Below are positions 23,701-35,857 of a DNA stretch of 62,000 nucleotides, piece after piece. Position 1 is the stretch's first letter. Every line of letters starts with the position of its first letter. The notes under the pieces were generated by a model that was not told the origin of the DNA, did not search any database, and worked only from the letters and a program-made list of their open reading frames with translations. The translations under genes were made by a program, and so were the position numbers. The stretch spans positions 16,614,198 through 16,676,197 of the forward strand of contig CM022670.1 in NCBI GenBank assembly GCA_012295275.1, given 5' to 3'. This DNA is from Chrysomallon squamiferum. Taxonomy: Eukaryota > Mollusca > Gastropoda > Neomphalida > Peltospiridae.

Positions 23701-24022
23701 AACCACATATAATTCATTTTGGATCTGTGGTCGATTTGTTTTCGTGGATGAAAAAAATCGATGCAGAGCCCAGTGCTAACAGAGGAACTGAGATGTTGGC
23801 TGTGGTCGATTCTCTCTTCTCAGACTGGGCACAGTTTAATGAATGAGTGCAATCGACCGATGACGTAGGCAGGCAGCCCCGGTGCCGTGTGGATCGATAC
23901 CACGATTACTACCGCATCCACTAGAATCCAGGGCCATTATGGAATGGGAAGAACAAAAAATCTATAACACCAACATATATTTTTAGACATTCTTCTCCAA
24001 GCAATGTAATGGCGAATTCGAA
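23701..24022. other. Gene-free stretch
   Basis: 23730-23940 is GC-richer and unique, with no recognised content. Confidence 0.55.
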
Positions 24023-24023
24023 A

Positions 24024-24060
24024 AAAAATGTTGTTTTTTTTTTTTTTTTTTTTTTTTTTA
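24024..24060. repeat. Poly(T) tract
   Basis: A run of about 25 T's after a TGTTG start. Confidence 0.9.
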
Positions 24061-25109
24061 AATACACTGGAATAAATTAGAAAAACAATATCAAATGTCG
24101 ACTAGTTTTCAACCTGATCATATCTAAGAAATCGTTTCTTTCATTCTTTAATTAATTAATTAATAAAAACTTATTTTATAACTTCATTTAGATGTAAGAA
24201 TATAGATTAATAATATTTGTTATTCAGACGCTGTAGACGCTGATTACAAAATAAATGTAAAATACGAGTCTTTTAATGATGTCGTTAGAATAATATTGCA
24301 AAATGCTAAATAAAAACAAATATCTGACTAGACATTTCAGTAGAATGACGTGTGCGTATTTAATAAAATACCGTGAACCCTTTTTTTCTGTTCGATAAAG
24401 TCAAATAATCATAAATATAAAATGATATTTCAGACGGTATAAAAATCCATAAATATAATCTCCTTTTATTATTCTTATTACGATTTTGTAAATACACAAC
24501 TGTGTCTGTAAATTTAATTTATAATTTTTAATTAGAATACACCAATAAACAGAATTAAATTCTATTCCATAACGATTTTTTTTTTTTTTTTTTTTAAATA
24601 TACCTCGTCAATAAATTTAATTTACAATTTGTAATAAGCACATATCGACAAACATAATTTTTACTTTATTCTTCATCGATTTTTTTTAAATTTATCGCGG
24701 CTGTAAATTTATTTTTATAATTTCGCTTTGTATTATTTACGACTGCACGATGGTTATAAACATTTTTCTGCAGTTGTTCAGTACGTGTACCCAGTAAAAA
24801 AACACGCAAACGTGGATCAATATGGTGGCAGTCCTCTCCGATTGAAAGTGAGTGCTTCTCGCCAGCTCAGTGAATGAATCTGAAATAAAACCTCTTGCGT
24901 CAGTGGAGAGATGACCCCTCGTGTTTTATCTGCCAGACGAAGGAGATCAGTAAACCAGTACACGTGTACTTTGTGAGTCATCCTGAGACGGCGATCTCAG
25001 CAAAGAATATAAATTAGAAAGCTCTCAGTCCTGGTGTATTTCATCCCACTAGTCAAATAAATTTAGTTTAGTAAAATGTCCTCCAAGTTTTATGGTATTA
25101 ATGTATGTG
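24061..25109. other. Gene-free stretch with GC-richer block at 24775-25030
   Basis: Mostly AT-rich. The 24775-25030 block is complex and near-balanced in base content, with no frame of note. It is a candidate conserved non-coding element on composition only. Confidence 0.35.
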
Positions 25110-25215
25110 TAAGACGACGACGATGATGATGATGATAATAATAATAATAATAATAATAATAATCTTAAATTCATCATCGTCATCGTCATCAGCATCATTA
25201 CATAATAATAATAAT
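25110..25215. repeat. (GAT)/(AAT) microsatellite
   Basis: GACGAT and GATGAT units, then AAT triplets, then CATCAT on the far side; partly palindromic. Confidence 0.88.
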
Positions 25216-25457
25216 AGATAATTAAATGTATAAATAAAATAAGTAAGTTGTAAGTTGGAATCAAGGAATTGATCATTATTCATTTTTATTCATGTTTCAA
25301 ACAGTCGGGCGATGAGAATGGTTCTTTAGTTCATACAGAATGTAGTGCAGCTTTGAAATTCATAATTACAATAAAAAAATATTTCATTTTCATGAAAATA
25401 ACTAAGTTTTAATAAGACAAAGAAACTAACAAAAGAATATAAAAAACATTATCCATC

Positions 25458-25735
25458 TCACAAAAAAAAAAAAAAATAATAATAATAATAAGAATAATAA
25501 AAATAAAAAGAGAGAACAAATAAAATAAAAAATATAAATAAATAAACAACTGATAAGTAAATCAAATAAAATAAACCAAAAAAAAAAAAAAAAAAAAAAT
25601 AATAATAATAATAAAAATAATAATAGAAAATAATCCAGTCTATGTTGACTGTAATCATTTATTTATATAGTATTTTGTAAAAAAAAAAAAATAATAATAA
25701 TAAATAAAAAATAAAAATGGAACAGAGATAACAAA
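25458..25735. repeat. A-rich simple-sequence tract
   Basis: Poly(A), AAT and AAAT runs over 280 bases. Tyrosine/phenylalanine-rich minus frames are artefacts. Confidence 0.88.
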
Positions 25736-26004
25736 TAATAAAAAGTAATAACGAAATAAAAGCTGAAAATGTAGAGTTTATTAGATTTACTAACAATGGC
25801 GGTGTAATTACAGCGAAACAAATCGATTCCAGTGATCGTATGTAGCAATGTCCGCTTCACTTTTCTACCCATCAGTCAAAACAGTGAATTTAATTTTAGA
25901 AATGAGTCAACCGTATTCAGTCAACTTGTCACCGTTAAATTTGTATTGGAACATCATCACCGTTCATTTGTTTAGTTTACTTCAGCTCAAAAACAAGTTC
26001 TTTA

Positions 26005-26007
<3 letters not shown>

Positions 26008-26099
<92 letters not shown>

Positions 26100-26230
26100 A
26101 TAATAATAATTATAATAATAATATGGGAATTTGTAGAAGAAAATAAAAGAATGAAGGAAAAAAATAAAACAGTATTTTTATGTAACAGCGTAATTAATTA
26201 TTGTCAAAAATTATTAGGGCTCTTCTGTGC

Positions 26231-26268
<38 letters not shown>

Positions 26269-26270
26269 CC
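26008..26270. repeat. (TAC)n then (AAT)n microsatellites
   Basis: About 30 TAC/ACT triplets (26008-26098) run into AAT triplets. A second AAT run lies at about 26231-26265. The poly-leucine/isoleucine 173-codon frame here is an artefact. Confidence 0.95.
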
Positions 26271-26554
26271 ATACCACACGATACCATATCATACCAGCCT
26301 ACCTGCATTCATACATATTCAGACCCACATATATACAAGTGTATACATACACACATAAGTACACACTAACTCGCACACATGCATAAACAGATAGATACAT
26401 ATTTTGAATTAAGATATTACATTAAAAAGAAAATGGAACGTGTCTGGTGTTATGGCTGCTGAAAATGAGCAAACATGATCCGGGCATTACTCGTACACAG
26501 ACCAATCAATAGTCACCAACTCGTAACAGAGAACTGGAACTGCCAGCATTTTCT
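26271..26554. other. Gene-free stretch
   Basis: Degenerate ACATAT repeats, then unique sequence. Confidence 0.6.
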
Positions 26555-26985
26555 GAACACGTCGTCGTCGTCGTCGTCACAAAGTCCTTTGTTCACCATA
26601 TTACACTAGCTGCTGCTGCTGCTGCTGCTGCTGTTATTACTACTACCACGACTTCTACTACTACTTGTACTACTAACATTACTACTGCTACTAATGTTAG
26701 TACAACAACTACTTCTATTATTATTATTATTTCTGTTATTGCTGCTACTGCTACAGCTATTATTACTACTACTATTATTGCTACTAGCTATTACAACAAC
26801 TACTACTATTATTACTACTGCTACTACTACTTCTACTACTACTACTACTACTACTACAACTAATAATAATAGTACCATTTCTGTTACTATTACTGCTACT
26901 ATCACTATTACTATGGCAATGATTATGATGATTATAACAATTATAATGACAATGATGATAACGATTATCATTACTGTAATGCAAA
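26555..26985. repeat. Compound trinucleotide array (CGT, GCT, ACT)
   Basis: CGTCGT (26560-26580), CTGCTG (26608-26635), then ACT-type triplets to about 26980. Long open frames on both strands reflect the period of three. Confidence 0.92.
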
Positions 26986-27021
26986 CAAGCTGCCTTGAAA
27001 CAACCGGAAGTTGTTTAAAAT

Positions 27022-27134
27022 AGCATCTGAATTAATCGAGTTTTAGCATCTGAATTAATCGAGTTTTAGCATATCGTATCAATGAAGTGACGTCTAATCG
27101 AGTTTTAGCATATCCTATCAATGAACTGACGTCA
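27022..27134. repeat. Nested tandem duplication carrying CRE-type sites
   Basis: Two exact 23-base units AGCATCTGAATTAATCGAGT+TTT (27022-27044, 27045-27067) are followed by two longer units (27068-27106 and 27107-27134) that start AGCATATC and contain TATCAATGAA. These carry TGACGTC and then the full palindrome TGACGTCA (27127-27134), the consensus cAMP response element. Whether it is used is unknown. Confidence 0.8.
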
Positions 27135-27897
27135 TCGCGTCTCTGCTCGGGTTTGTCTAAAAACAAGTTTTCCGTTAACTGTGCTTGGTATCTGTGTTTA
27201 CGCCCACGCATCTTTGTGCCTTTATCTCGCCCTTCGTCGATGGCGTCTGTAGACACATGCTTACAGGATTCTGCTTTTATTCATAGTACGAATATATTAT
27301 TTTGAAATAGATTTTTCAAAAGAGCATATTTTCTTTCTTAATACACATATACGTCCACACACACACACACACACATACATATATATAGATGGAACACTTA
27401 AAAATATTATAATATATGATAACATTTTAATGTATTTGTTTTCGTGTTGTGTTTGGATTAGTCTGCACAACATTGTAAAGATACACCTTTAAGAATTTGG
27501 CGACATTATACAAATAAAATAGGTAAAGTTTAACGACACATCATCTCTTTTTAATAATAATGATTCAAATTTCCTTTCTTACTGTTCTGAAAAACCAGTG
27601 GATCATTTAGGAATGTTTTGCCTTTGACCATTATTGTCTTTGACCAATATCATTCCACTCAACAACATGGTATCTATCGCTGCATATAGTAACTGTTGTA
27701 ATTGGAATAAGGCCAGTAATAGAATTCATAATTATTAGTGATTAGCTTTATAAACAGAAAAACAAAATAACAGAAATGAGAGTAATTATCACAGAAAGTA
27801 ATTACGATATTAGTCATATGAAGTAAATATTAATAAAGTTTAGTTATCGGTAAAACCGATGCAATATTAGTCGGTAAAGTTAATAACAGAAAAAGAT
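27135..27897. other. Gene-free stretch
   Basis: 27135-27270 is GC-richer unique sequence; then a short CA run near 27357-27376 and AT-rich DNA. No gene. Confidence 0.55.
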
Positions 27898-28972
27898 GTT
27901 AGTAATAGTAATAGCAGTAATAGTAGTGGTAGTAGTTGTCGTCTTCGTAATAGTAGTAGAAGAAGAAGTAGTAGTAATGACAGTAGCATTAGTAGTGGCT
28001 GTAGCAATAGTAGGAGCAGTAGTAGTAGAAGAAGTAGAAGTAGTAGTAGTAGTAGTAGCAGTAGTTGTATAAGCATTAGTAGTACCAGTGGAAACAGCAG
28101 CAGTAGTTATAACAAAAATAGTAGTAGTGTCAAGTAGTAGTGTCAGTAGTTGTAACAAAAATAGTAGTAAGTAGTTGTAGTAGTAGTGTCAGTATTTGTA
28201 ACAGTCAGTAGTAAATAGTCAGCAAAATCAGCAGCAGTAGTTACAATAAAAATAATAGTAGTAGCGTCAGTAGTTGTAATAAAAAATAGTAGTGTCAGTA
28301 GTTGTAATAAAAATAGTAGTAGTGTCAGTAGTTGTAATAAAAATAATAGTAGCGTCAGTAGTTGTAATAAAAATAATAGTAGTGTCAGTAGTTGTAATAA
28401 AAATAGTAGTAGTGTCAGCAGTTAGTACCAGAGTTGAGTAGTAGCAGCAGTAATAAAAATAATGTCAGTAGAAGTAGTGTCAGTAGTCAGTAGTAGTAGT
28501 AGTAATAAAAATGTAACAGTTGTAATAAAAATTAGTAGTGTCAGTAGTTGTAATAAAAATAATAGTAGTCAGTAGTTGATACAAGTAGTTGTAATAAAAA
28601 ATAATAGTGGTGGTAGTATCAGTTGTTCAGTAGTTGTAATAAAAATAATAGTAATAATAAAAATAGTAGTAGTGTCAGTAGTTGTAACAGTAGTTGTAAT
28701 AAAAAATAATAGTAAAATAGTCAGTAGTTGTAGTAGTGTCAGTAGTTGTAGTAGTGTCAGTAGTTGTAATAAAAATAATAGTAGTGTCAGTAGTTGTAAT
28801 AAAAATAATAGTAGCGTCAGTAGTTGTAATAAAAATAATAGTATCAGTAGTTGTAACAAAAATAGTAGTGTAGCAGTAGTAGAAGTAGTAATAGCAATAG
28901 CAGTAGCAGTAGACGTGTTAGTAGTAGAAGTTGTTGTTGTTGTTTTTGCTGTTGTTGTTGTTGTAACACTAG
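27898..28972. repeat. (AGT)n array with embedded 30-bp minisatellite
   Basis: Over 1 kb of AGT-type triplets. From about 28260 to 28860 a unit reading GTCAGTAGTTGTAATAAAAA plus TAATAGTAGT recurs at about 30-base spacing. The plus strand carries AGT, opposite to the ACT arrays on either side. The 146-codon frame is an artefact. Confidence 0.93.
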
Positions 28973-29555
28973 TAATGCAGGAACGTCATATTCAGAACTC
29001 TGAAAGAGACATTTGAATAGCCTTCATTGAGATTAACTTGGAAGTTTATCAAGCTAAATTAATCTAGTGTGCGGGCGGGTAACATTAACAAGAACAAATT
29101 GCGGAAACAAGCTGAAAATAGCACACAAGAAAAAACATCTCTTCAGTTCCGAATACGGACACAGGAATAATACAATAAGGAAGAGGAGACCTTTGTGTTG
29201 TTAAAAAAAAAAAAAAAGTCACATAAATCCATAACCGTGGGTCTAATTTGGAACTATTTACAAGTATTTCTGCTGAACATCAAACACATTTACCAGCGTA
29301 TTAGCAAAACAGCTAATTGCAGTTCCGCGCTCTGGTATTATTAGTAACGCGTTGTCGTGTAGTAAGCAGTGGCTATTGATCAGTGATGAAAGTGACGAGT
29401 TTAATAAACATCGTATTAAAAGACTGTAATTGCAGTCTGAATGCAGATTCGTAAACACGGTTGTAAATAATTTCGTAAACAGCGTGTTATTAAAATTATG
29501 AGTTTATTTACTTATTAAATGTGGAAAACGGAAATTTGTGTTTATTTACATGGGC
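28973..29555. other. Unique DNA upstream of the DIRAS promoter
   Basis: Single-copy; 29260-29430 is GC-richer and may be regulatory. A poly(A) lies at about 29203-29217. Confidence 0.4.
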
Positions 29556-29640
29556 GTGGAGTGTATATAAGAAGTATTTATCGCGCGGTTGTGCTGTGAT
29601 TTTGTAAACATCTCTCCAGTAGTCAAGTCTCTAGGCACTG
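29552..29640 (+). promoter_or_regulatory. Candidate TATA promoter and non-coding leader exon of DIRAS
   Basis: A KLF/Sp-type GGGCGTGG box (29552-29559) sits just before TATATAA (29564-29570). About 70 bases on, a strong donor CACTG|GTAAGT ends a would-be exon at 29640. Joined to the acceptor at 31877, the reading frame meets an in-frame TAG before the DIRAS ATG, so this exon would be purely 5' UTR, as in vertebrate Di-Ras genes. Spacing of box, TATA and donor is what a compact promoter shows; transcription is inferred. Confidence 0.5.
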
Positions 29641-30162
29641 GTAAGTGTTTTATTTAAAAATTAACTGTTTTAAAATTAGGTAAATATTAATTATTTTTTC
29701 AAGTTATATAAATATTGACTATTTTTATGTCATTTCAGTATTAATTATTTTCAAGGTATTCACTTTTATACAGCATTAACTTTTTACTTAGGGATGTAAT
29801 TACAATGTACCATACGGAGATTACGGATATTATTATTATTATTATTATTATTACAAACCAGGGATAGCATGAACACTACTACCATTACTACTATAATTAC
29901 TAATATTATTACTACTAAAACTACTACTACTGCTATTTCTGTTGTCACTCCTACTGTTGCTACAGTTACTATTACAACCACTAGTACTACCATTACAACA
30001 ACGACAACAATTACTACCACTAACTACTGTCACTGTTATTACTGCTACTACTATTTAATACTAATATTACAGATGTTACTATTGCTACTACCTACACAAC
30101 TAATATTTCAATATTCTTGCTACCATATAATTATACAGCTACTACTAATACTACTGATTCTG

Positions 30163-30201
<39 letters not shown>

Positions 30202-30615
30202 ATACTACTGTTAAACTATTACTACTGTTACTACAACTACAACTACAATTAAACCATTACTAATGCTACTGTTACTACTGCTACTAATAATAACAATACG
30301 GGAAAATACGTGCAAAAACGTTCAGATAAAACTATTAAAATTCCCTGACCATTCATACTTATTTAACAGTAAACAACCTGATCGGATCGTAAATGCACAT
30401 GCTGTCCTCTTTTCTTTGGCAACATCTCGTAAAATCACACTTCTGTTGTTGTGAGAAAAATGAGACAGGTGTACGATTCTGTGACAAAACTTCTGAAGAA
30501 GAAATATTTTACAAATGAGATATAAAGACTTCTTACTAGTTCCCCAAACCAACAGAATTAGTTTTAAGTATCAGAAGAACTTTTCTCTTTTTGCAATAAA
30601 AGCATAATAATAAAA

Positions 30616-30671
<56 letters not shown>

Positions 30672-30803
30672 TATTCGGGTGAAACGTTTGGTTTTTTTGG
30701 GGGGGGGTTATGTCTATATATATGTGTGTGTGTATGTGACTGTGCGTGTCTTTATGTGCATTACTTTATGTGTGTGTATGTGTATATATATATATATATG
30801 TGG

Positions 30804-30843
<40 letters not shown>

Positions 30844-31274
30844 GGAGAAAGTATTGGACTGAATACGATCATCTGTCATAAACAAATTTATCTACCTTTA
30901 CTACACTTCACTTTCAGATAAAAAATTAATATAACTGCTGCTACTGTTGTTGCACGTGCTGCTAATACTATTAAGCCTACTGTTGTTTCCACTACTACTA
31001 TTACTATTGCTACTATTACCGCTATTGCTATTACTACTGTTACAACTACTATCTTATTACTGTTACTACTATGGCTTTTACTATTATGATTACTGTTATT
31101 ACTACTGTTACTATTGGTGTTAGCACCACTACTAAAGCTACTACTATTACATCTGCTACTACTACTACTACTGTTACTAATACAACTACTACAAATACTA
31201 ATATTATTACTACATTATTAATTTTATTCGTGCAACATAAGCTCTTACTGATATATATATATATATATATATAT

Positions 31275-31334
<60 letters not shown>

Positions 31335-31877
31335 CTGATGGTATTTTACTTGAAAAAAAACACGATGCTAATGGAGCAGGTTCCTTTCGTGTCGTTTTCG
31401 TTTCGTGCCCAGAGACACGAATTAATTATTTAACGGTATACATAATTTAGCGCCTCTCTACGTTTTTCTGCTTCTCCGTCCTCCCGCGTCTGCGCAGTGA
31501 GAGTCTTTATATTTAGAAAACTACAGCAGTTTATCAAGCAGGGAATGCAGACTGGACTACAGCGGCAATAAAAGTACATGATTTTATATGTTTTTTTGTT
31601 ATTATTATTGTTGTTGTTTTAGTAGATAATAAAACTTGTAATCCTGGATATCATTATGTTTTTGGTTTGCATACATCGTTCTTTTTTTTTTTTTTTTTTT
31701 TTTTCCTCCCCACCCCGTTAACTGATAGCGTAACTATTTTTATTTAAAGCATATCACAGAAAACCCCGTGTACCAATAACAGAAGAAATTGGTCGAAAAA
31801 TGGCCACTCACTTTTCATTTGTTTTTTTTTTTTTTTTTTTTTAACATATTTACAAATTTCGTCTTCTCTGCTTGCAG
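29641..31877 (+). other. Putative 5' UTR intron of DIRAS
   Basis: Begins GTAAGT and ends with a T-rich tract and CTTGCAG (AG at 31876-31877). Filled with simple repeats: ACT triplets (29870-30290), AAT (30605-30668), GT/AT (30718-30841), ACT again (30930-31215), (TA)n (31250-31332) and poly(T) (31681-31704, 31824-31842). 31441-31575 is CpG-richer with a CTGCGCAG motif and could hold an alternative start. Confidence 0.45.
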
Positions 31878-31910
31878 GTACCTAAAGACAGATCTGTCAG
31901 ACTGAGAGTG

Positions 31911-32507
31911 ATGCCTGAACAAAGTAACGACTACCGCGTGGTTGTGTTTGGTGCGGGAGGTGTCGGCAAAAGCTCGCTCGTCCTGCGCTTTGTTCGCGGG
32001 ACGTTCCGAGAGAGCTACATCCCAACGATCGAGGACACGTACAGACAGGTGATCAGCTGCAACAAGCAGGTCTGCACGCTGCAGATCACAGACACCACGG
32101 GCAGTCACCAGTTCCCCGCGATGCAGAGGCTTTCCATATCCAAAGGACACGCCTTCATTCTAGTGTATTCCATAACCAACAGGCAGTCCCTCGAGGAACT
32201 GAAGCCGATTTTTGACGAGATTTACGCTCTCAAGACTGAAGTGGAGAGCATACCAATAATGCTAGTGGGGAATAAGTGTGACGAGGTGAACAGGGAGGTG
32301 TCCCAGGCGCAGGGGGCGGAGTGTGCGAAACGCTACAACTGTGCTTTCTTGGAAACCTCGGCGAAAACGAACTACAATGTTAAGGAACTTTTCCAGGAAC
32401 TGCTTCAGTTGGAAAAACGCCGGACAATGAGTCTACAGCTCGAAACGAAGAAATCCAAATCACAGAAAAGGAAAGAAAAGTTAAAGGGTAAATGCCTTCT
32501 GATGTGA
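31911..32507 (+). CDS. DIRAS: Di-Ras family small GTPase
   Basis: A complete 198-residue Ras-superfamily GTPase. Motifs in order: P-loop GAGGVGKSS (14-22), switch [12 protein letters not shown] (36-46), DTTGSHQF (61-68) where Ras has DTAGQ, guanine-specificity NKCD, ETSAK, a lysine-rich tail and a C-terminal CLLM box predicted to be farnesylated, anchoring it to membranes. Length and sequence match vertebrate DIRAS1/2 (about 199 residues). Di-Ras proteins are brain-enriched, bind SmgGDS and tend to stay GTP-loaded because the Ras Gln61 equivalent is Ser, as here (65). The ATG at 31911 gives the family start MPEQSND; the frame is open back to 31872 only because it runs into intron. A single coding exon lies behind a 5' UTR intron with acceptor at 31877. 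GC content is clearly above the flanks. One invertebrate gene probably represents both vertebrate paralogues. Confidence 0.97.
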   Translation: MPEQSNDYRVVVFGAGGVGKSSLVLRFVRGTFRESYIPTIEDTYRQVISCNKQVCTLQITDTTGSHQFPAMQRLSISKGHAFILVYSITNRQSLEELKPIFDEIYALKTEVESIPIMLVGNKCDEVNREVSQAQGAECAKRYNCAFLETSAKTNYNVKELFQELLQLEKRRTMSLQLETKKSKSQKRKEKLKGKCLLM

Positions 32508-33484
32508 ACTGTCCGTGGAAAGGAATTTTTATTTTTATTTTATTTAAATTATAATTGAAGTGTTTAATGTCTTAATGCAAATCGTCAAGAGAAATGTGCA
32601 AAAATAGCAGTGGAAACGAGGATAAGTTGCATAAACAAAAGTGTAATGTGAATTCCTCCCTATTATATAATAGATCCGACCCTTGTCTACAGTATTGTTA
32701 GGAATGATGTGTGTTAAAATCAGGTTGATTAATATTTTTTTTTTACGTTAGGGCAAAAGGCAGCATTAGGGAGATAAAGGGAATAGACATGTCATTAAAC
32801 CATGCATATTTAATCCGTGTTGTACTCCGATCAACACCACTACACGTACATTTAGCTGAGTGATTGTCATTTTATGCATGAAGGCAACACGCCGATGTTA
32901 CGAACATTGGCTAAAACTGATCGTGACAAGCGACTGTTGGACAGTTTTATTACAGATTTGTCAGTTTCTGCATAAAACAATGTGTTAAACTGTGGTGAAA
33001 GAAAACTCCATATTAACCATGCAGTATATTTGATGCGCCATTTTGACTAATTGTTTCTGCGGTGCTCTTCCGACGTGTGTGAGGAGAGAGAACCTAATTG
33101 TTAATTTCAGTCAAGTCTAAAACAGCACCAGGTTTGTGTGCAACTGTTTTTGACTTTTATTTTTGTTCATCCAGAATGGTCAAAACGTGTTTGAACCAGT
33201 CGTTATTGTTATTTCACTTTCTGTTGCGTCGCGGCTTAGCGTTGAAGCGTTTACTAATTCACTTTTCCCCTCTGTATGGGCATACAGCAAGAGCAATACG
33301 GCAGGCATCTTCCTCTGCCCTATGCATCAAGTAACAAACTGGTTGTGATGTTATGAAACTCTTCGCGAGTTAATACAGCCACAATCCATCTCCTGAAACA
33401 AATGCATTCGATATGAAAGCGTGATCACGAATGCTCTTGGGAAATATAAAATATGTGTGCACCAACAAGACTTTAATTTTTCAT

Positions 33485-33517
<33 letters not shown>

Positions 33518-33600
33518 CCGTACAGGACATTTTTGTATTTGGTGTAATTCAGAATAACATAGGTTCTTTATTGAATATCATATTGTTTGTGCCTAATAAA
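32508..33600 (+). other. DIRAS 3' UTR and poly(A) signal
   Basis: Unique sequence follows the TGA. The first well-placed AATAAA is at 33595-33600, with a GT-rich TTGTTTGCGTG about 20 bases on, a normal cleavage-site layout. This implies a 3' UTR of about 1.1 kb, including a poly(T) tract at 33488-33518. Frames of 60-78 codons in it are not genes. Confidence 0.45.
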
Positions 33601-33743
33601 AACTGAAATTAAAAACCTTGTTTGCGTGCAAAAAGTCATCCACAATCAGATGATAGCAAGAAAATATTGTCTTAAAATATTTTATCAATTTCCATACTGT
33701 TATATACAATTTATTTATGAACCAATATTAACTGATATTTTAA

Positions 33744-33747
<4 letters not shown>

Positions 33748-33825
<78 letters not shown>
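33748..33825. repeat. (CT)n microsatellite
   Basis: About 38 CT units. It has no GA partner or AT core, so it is not a third copy of the fold-back cassette. Confidence 0.96.
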
Positions 33826-33827
<2 letters not shown>

Positions 33828-35164
33828 ATATTTAAAATATTTAAGATAAACAATCTTCATTAATTAAAAAAATAAAAAATATCTTTTATAACAAAACTTG
33901 AATTTGGTGTAGTAAAAAGTTACAAGTAAAAAACAAATAATAATAATATTAAATATATTCTGTAATTTTCCTCTTAATTTTATCATCTGAGAAGAAGCAT
34001 TGTTCTTTTTATTTTTCTGAAATCAGTTGTTTCTGACAAAAACATTTCTGATATATGCACTGCCATAATTAATTTTTTTTTTATATATATACATATAGAC
34101 AAAACTCGTACTACAAAAACCTCAATTCATTATCATACTTTTTGAACTGTGAACATCATTGACATTCGTTTTCTGATCTTTGATATTTGTTTTACATACA
34201 TTTTATTATGAAATGAAATTATTTATGAACTGTTTAGTATAGTTTTCATGTTCATTCTGTTTTAGATCGAAACAGTCTTTATTGGCATAGACAGTTTATT
34301 TTTTTTTATTTTGTTCCGTTGTTAGTATTGAGAAACGGAAATATCTGATCTTTTTTTCTTTTCTTCTTTTTAAAAAAAAAAAGAAAAAAACAAACAAAAG
34401 AAGAAAAAAAATCCGAAATCAACAGATGATTTCGACACTGATCGGTTTGTTGATTTTTATTTTGATGCCAATAATCTTTAAAAAATAAAACTGTTTTGTT
34501 TATTTGGAAGCAATGTGTTGGTTTTTTGTTGTTTTGTTTATGAAATGTCTGTATATTCATAATTTTCTGCAGCTTTTAACTTGTTTTACTAAACGTCTTG
34601 GATATGGAAATAAAAATAAATAAATAAAGCAAAACAAAACAAAACAAAACAAAAGAGAAGGAATGAAATTAAATGAAATGAAATACAATGCAATACAATA
34701 AATAAATAAATAAATAAATAAAGTCGTAACTGTTCAAAACAGTGTTAAAAATGTTTTTAAAAAATGTATGTTGAAAAATTATAATTATTAATTATTTTGT
34801 AAAGAGAAAAGATGGTAAAACAACAATAATAAATAAAATTAAGAAGATTAAAATCCAATATTGTTTCTGATTGAATTTTTACATCTTCAGTTTTAGAAGT
34901 TAGTAAGATGAATATTTTGACGGCAGTGAACTTGACTGCGTATCTGGTCGATGGTACGTGAGTTGTAAATTAGTTTTCATTGATTTACAAGTCGATCCAG
35001 ATTAAATACAGTATTTTATTACATAACTTGAAAATATTTCACTAATTGTTTACTTATCTAGCTTCTTACCTGGACATTCCACTCTGTTACGTAACTGACA
35101 AACTGTGTCATTAAATAATTATTAAACACATTCAGTACAACAAACTCAGTCTGCATGTTCATGT
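33826..35164. other. AT-rich gene-free stretch
   Basis: Intergenic between DIRAS and XKR. Holds AAAAC/AAAT short repeats at about 34610-34725. Confidence 0.6.
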
Positions 35165-35715
35165 CACCAACACACAGAGTAAACATGATCCATTGTATAC
35201 ATACTAACAAACAGAAAATAAATATCATACATATACTTACATACTACCACAGTAAACATAAATCATTCACTTAAATATTTACACTGAAAACATAAACCAT
35301 ACATACACTTACATACTAACACACAGTAAACATAAACCATATATACACTTACATACTAACACACAGTCAACATAAATCATACCTAGGCTTGTATACATAC
35401 TAACACACACAAAACATAAACCATACATACACTTAAATATTAACAAACAAAAAAAAATCATATATACACAGAAAATTTAAACCATACAGAGACTTACAAA
35501 TTAAAACATCCAATATACATAAACCATACAGACTTCTATTCTAAAATACCCAGAAAATGGAAACCATATACTAACATACACAGAATATATAAACCAAACA
35601 TGCACTTTCATATTAATAAACAGAAAACATAAACAGTACACACACTTAAATACTAACACATCCATAAAATTTAAACCCTAAGTTATTAACATTCTAACAA
35701 AAATTTAATTCATAC
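35165..35715. repeat. 40-bp degenerate minisatellite, about 12 copies
   Basis: Units of type TAAACATAAACCATACATAC plus ACTTACATACTAACACACAG repeat about every 40 bases with growing divergence toward both ends. Confidence 0.88.
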
Positions 35716-35816
35716 ATGTATTTACATGTATATTCATGTTTTCTTCTCCAAATTAAAAATATATAATACTTACAAATATATAAATTTATTAGTATATGTT
35801 AGTACATATAGATATA

Positions 35817-35818
<2 letters not shown>

Positions 35819-35857
<39 letters not shown>
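35819..35857. repeat. (CA)n microsatellite
   Basis: About 18 CA units. Confidence 0.95.

Noticed and set aside
25848-26369. 173-codon plus-strand frame
   Set aside because: Poly-leucine and poly-isoleucine from TAC/AAT triplets, with no domain.
28576-29016. 146-codon valine/serine-rich frame
   Set aside because: Made of the AGT array; triplet periodicity keeps it open.
31872-31910. Upstream in-frame extension of DIRAS from TTG at 31872
   Set aside because: The bases CTTGCAG up to 31877 are a splice acceptor after a T-rich tract, and the family start MPEQSND begins at the ATG at 31911.
31815-32150. 111-codon minus-strand frame opposite DIRAS
   Set aside because: A shadow of the DIRAS coding sequence, running into poly(T).
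33748-33825. Third copy of the GA-core-CT fold-back cassette
   Set aside because: A lone CT tract with no GA partner and no matching core.
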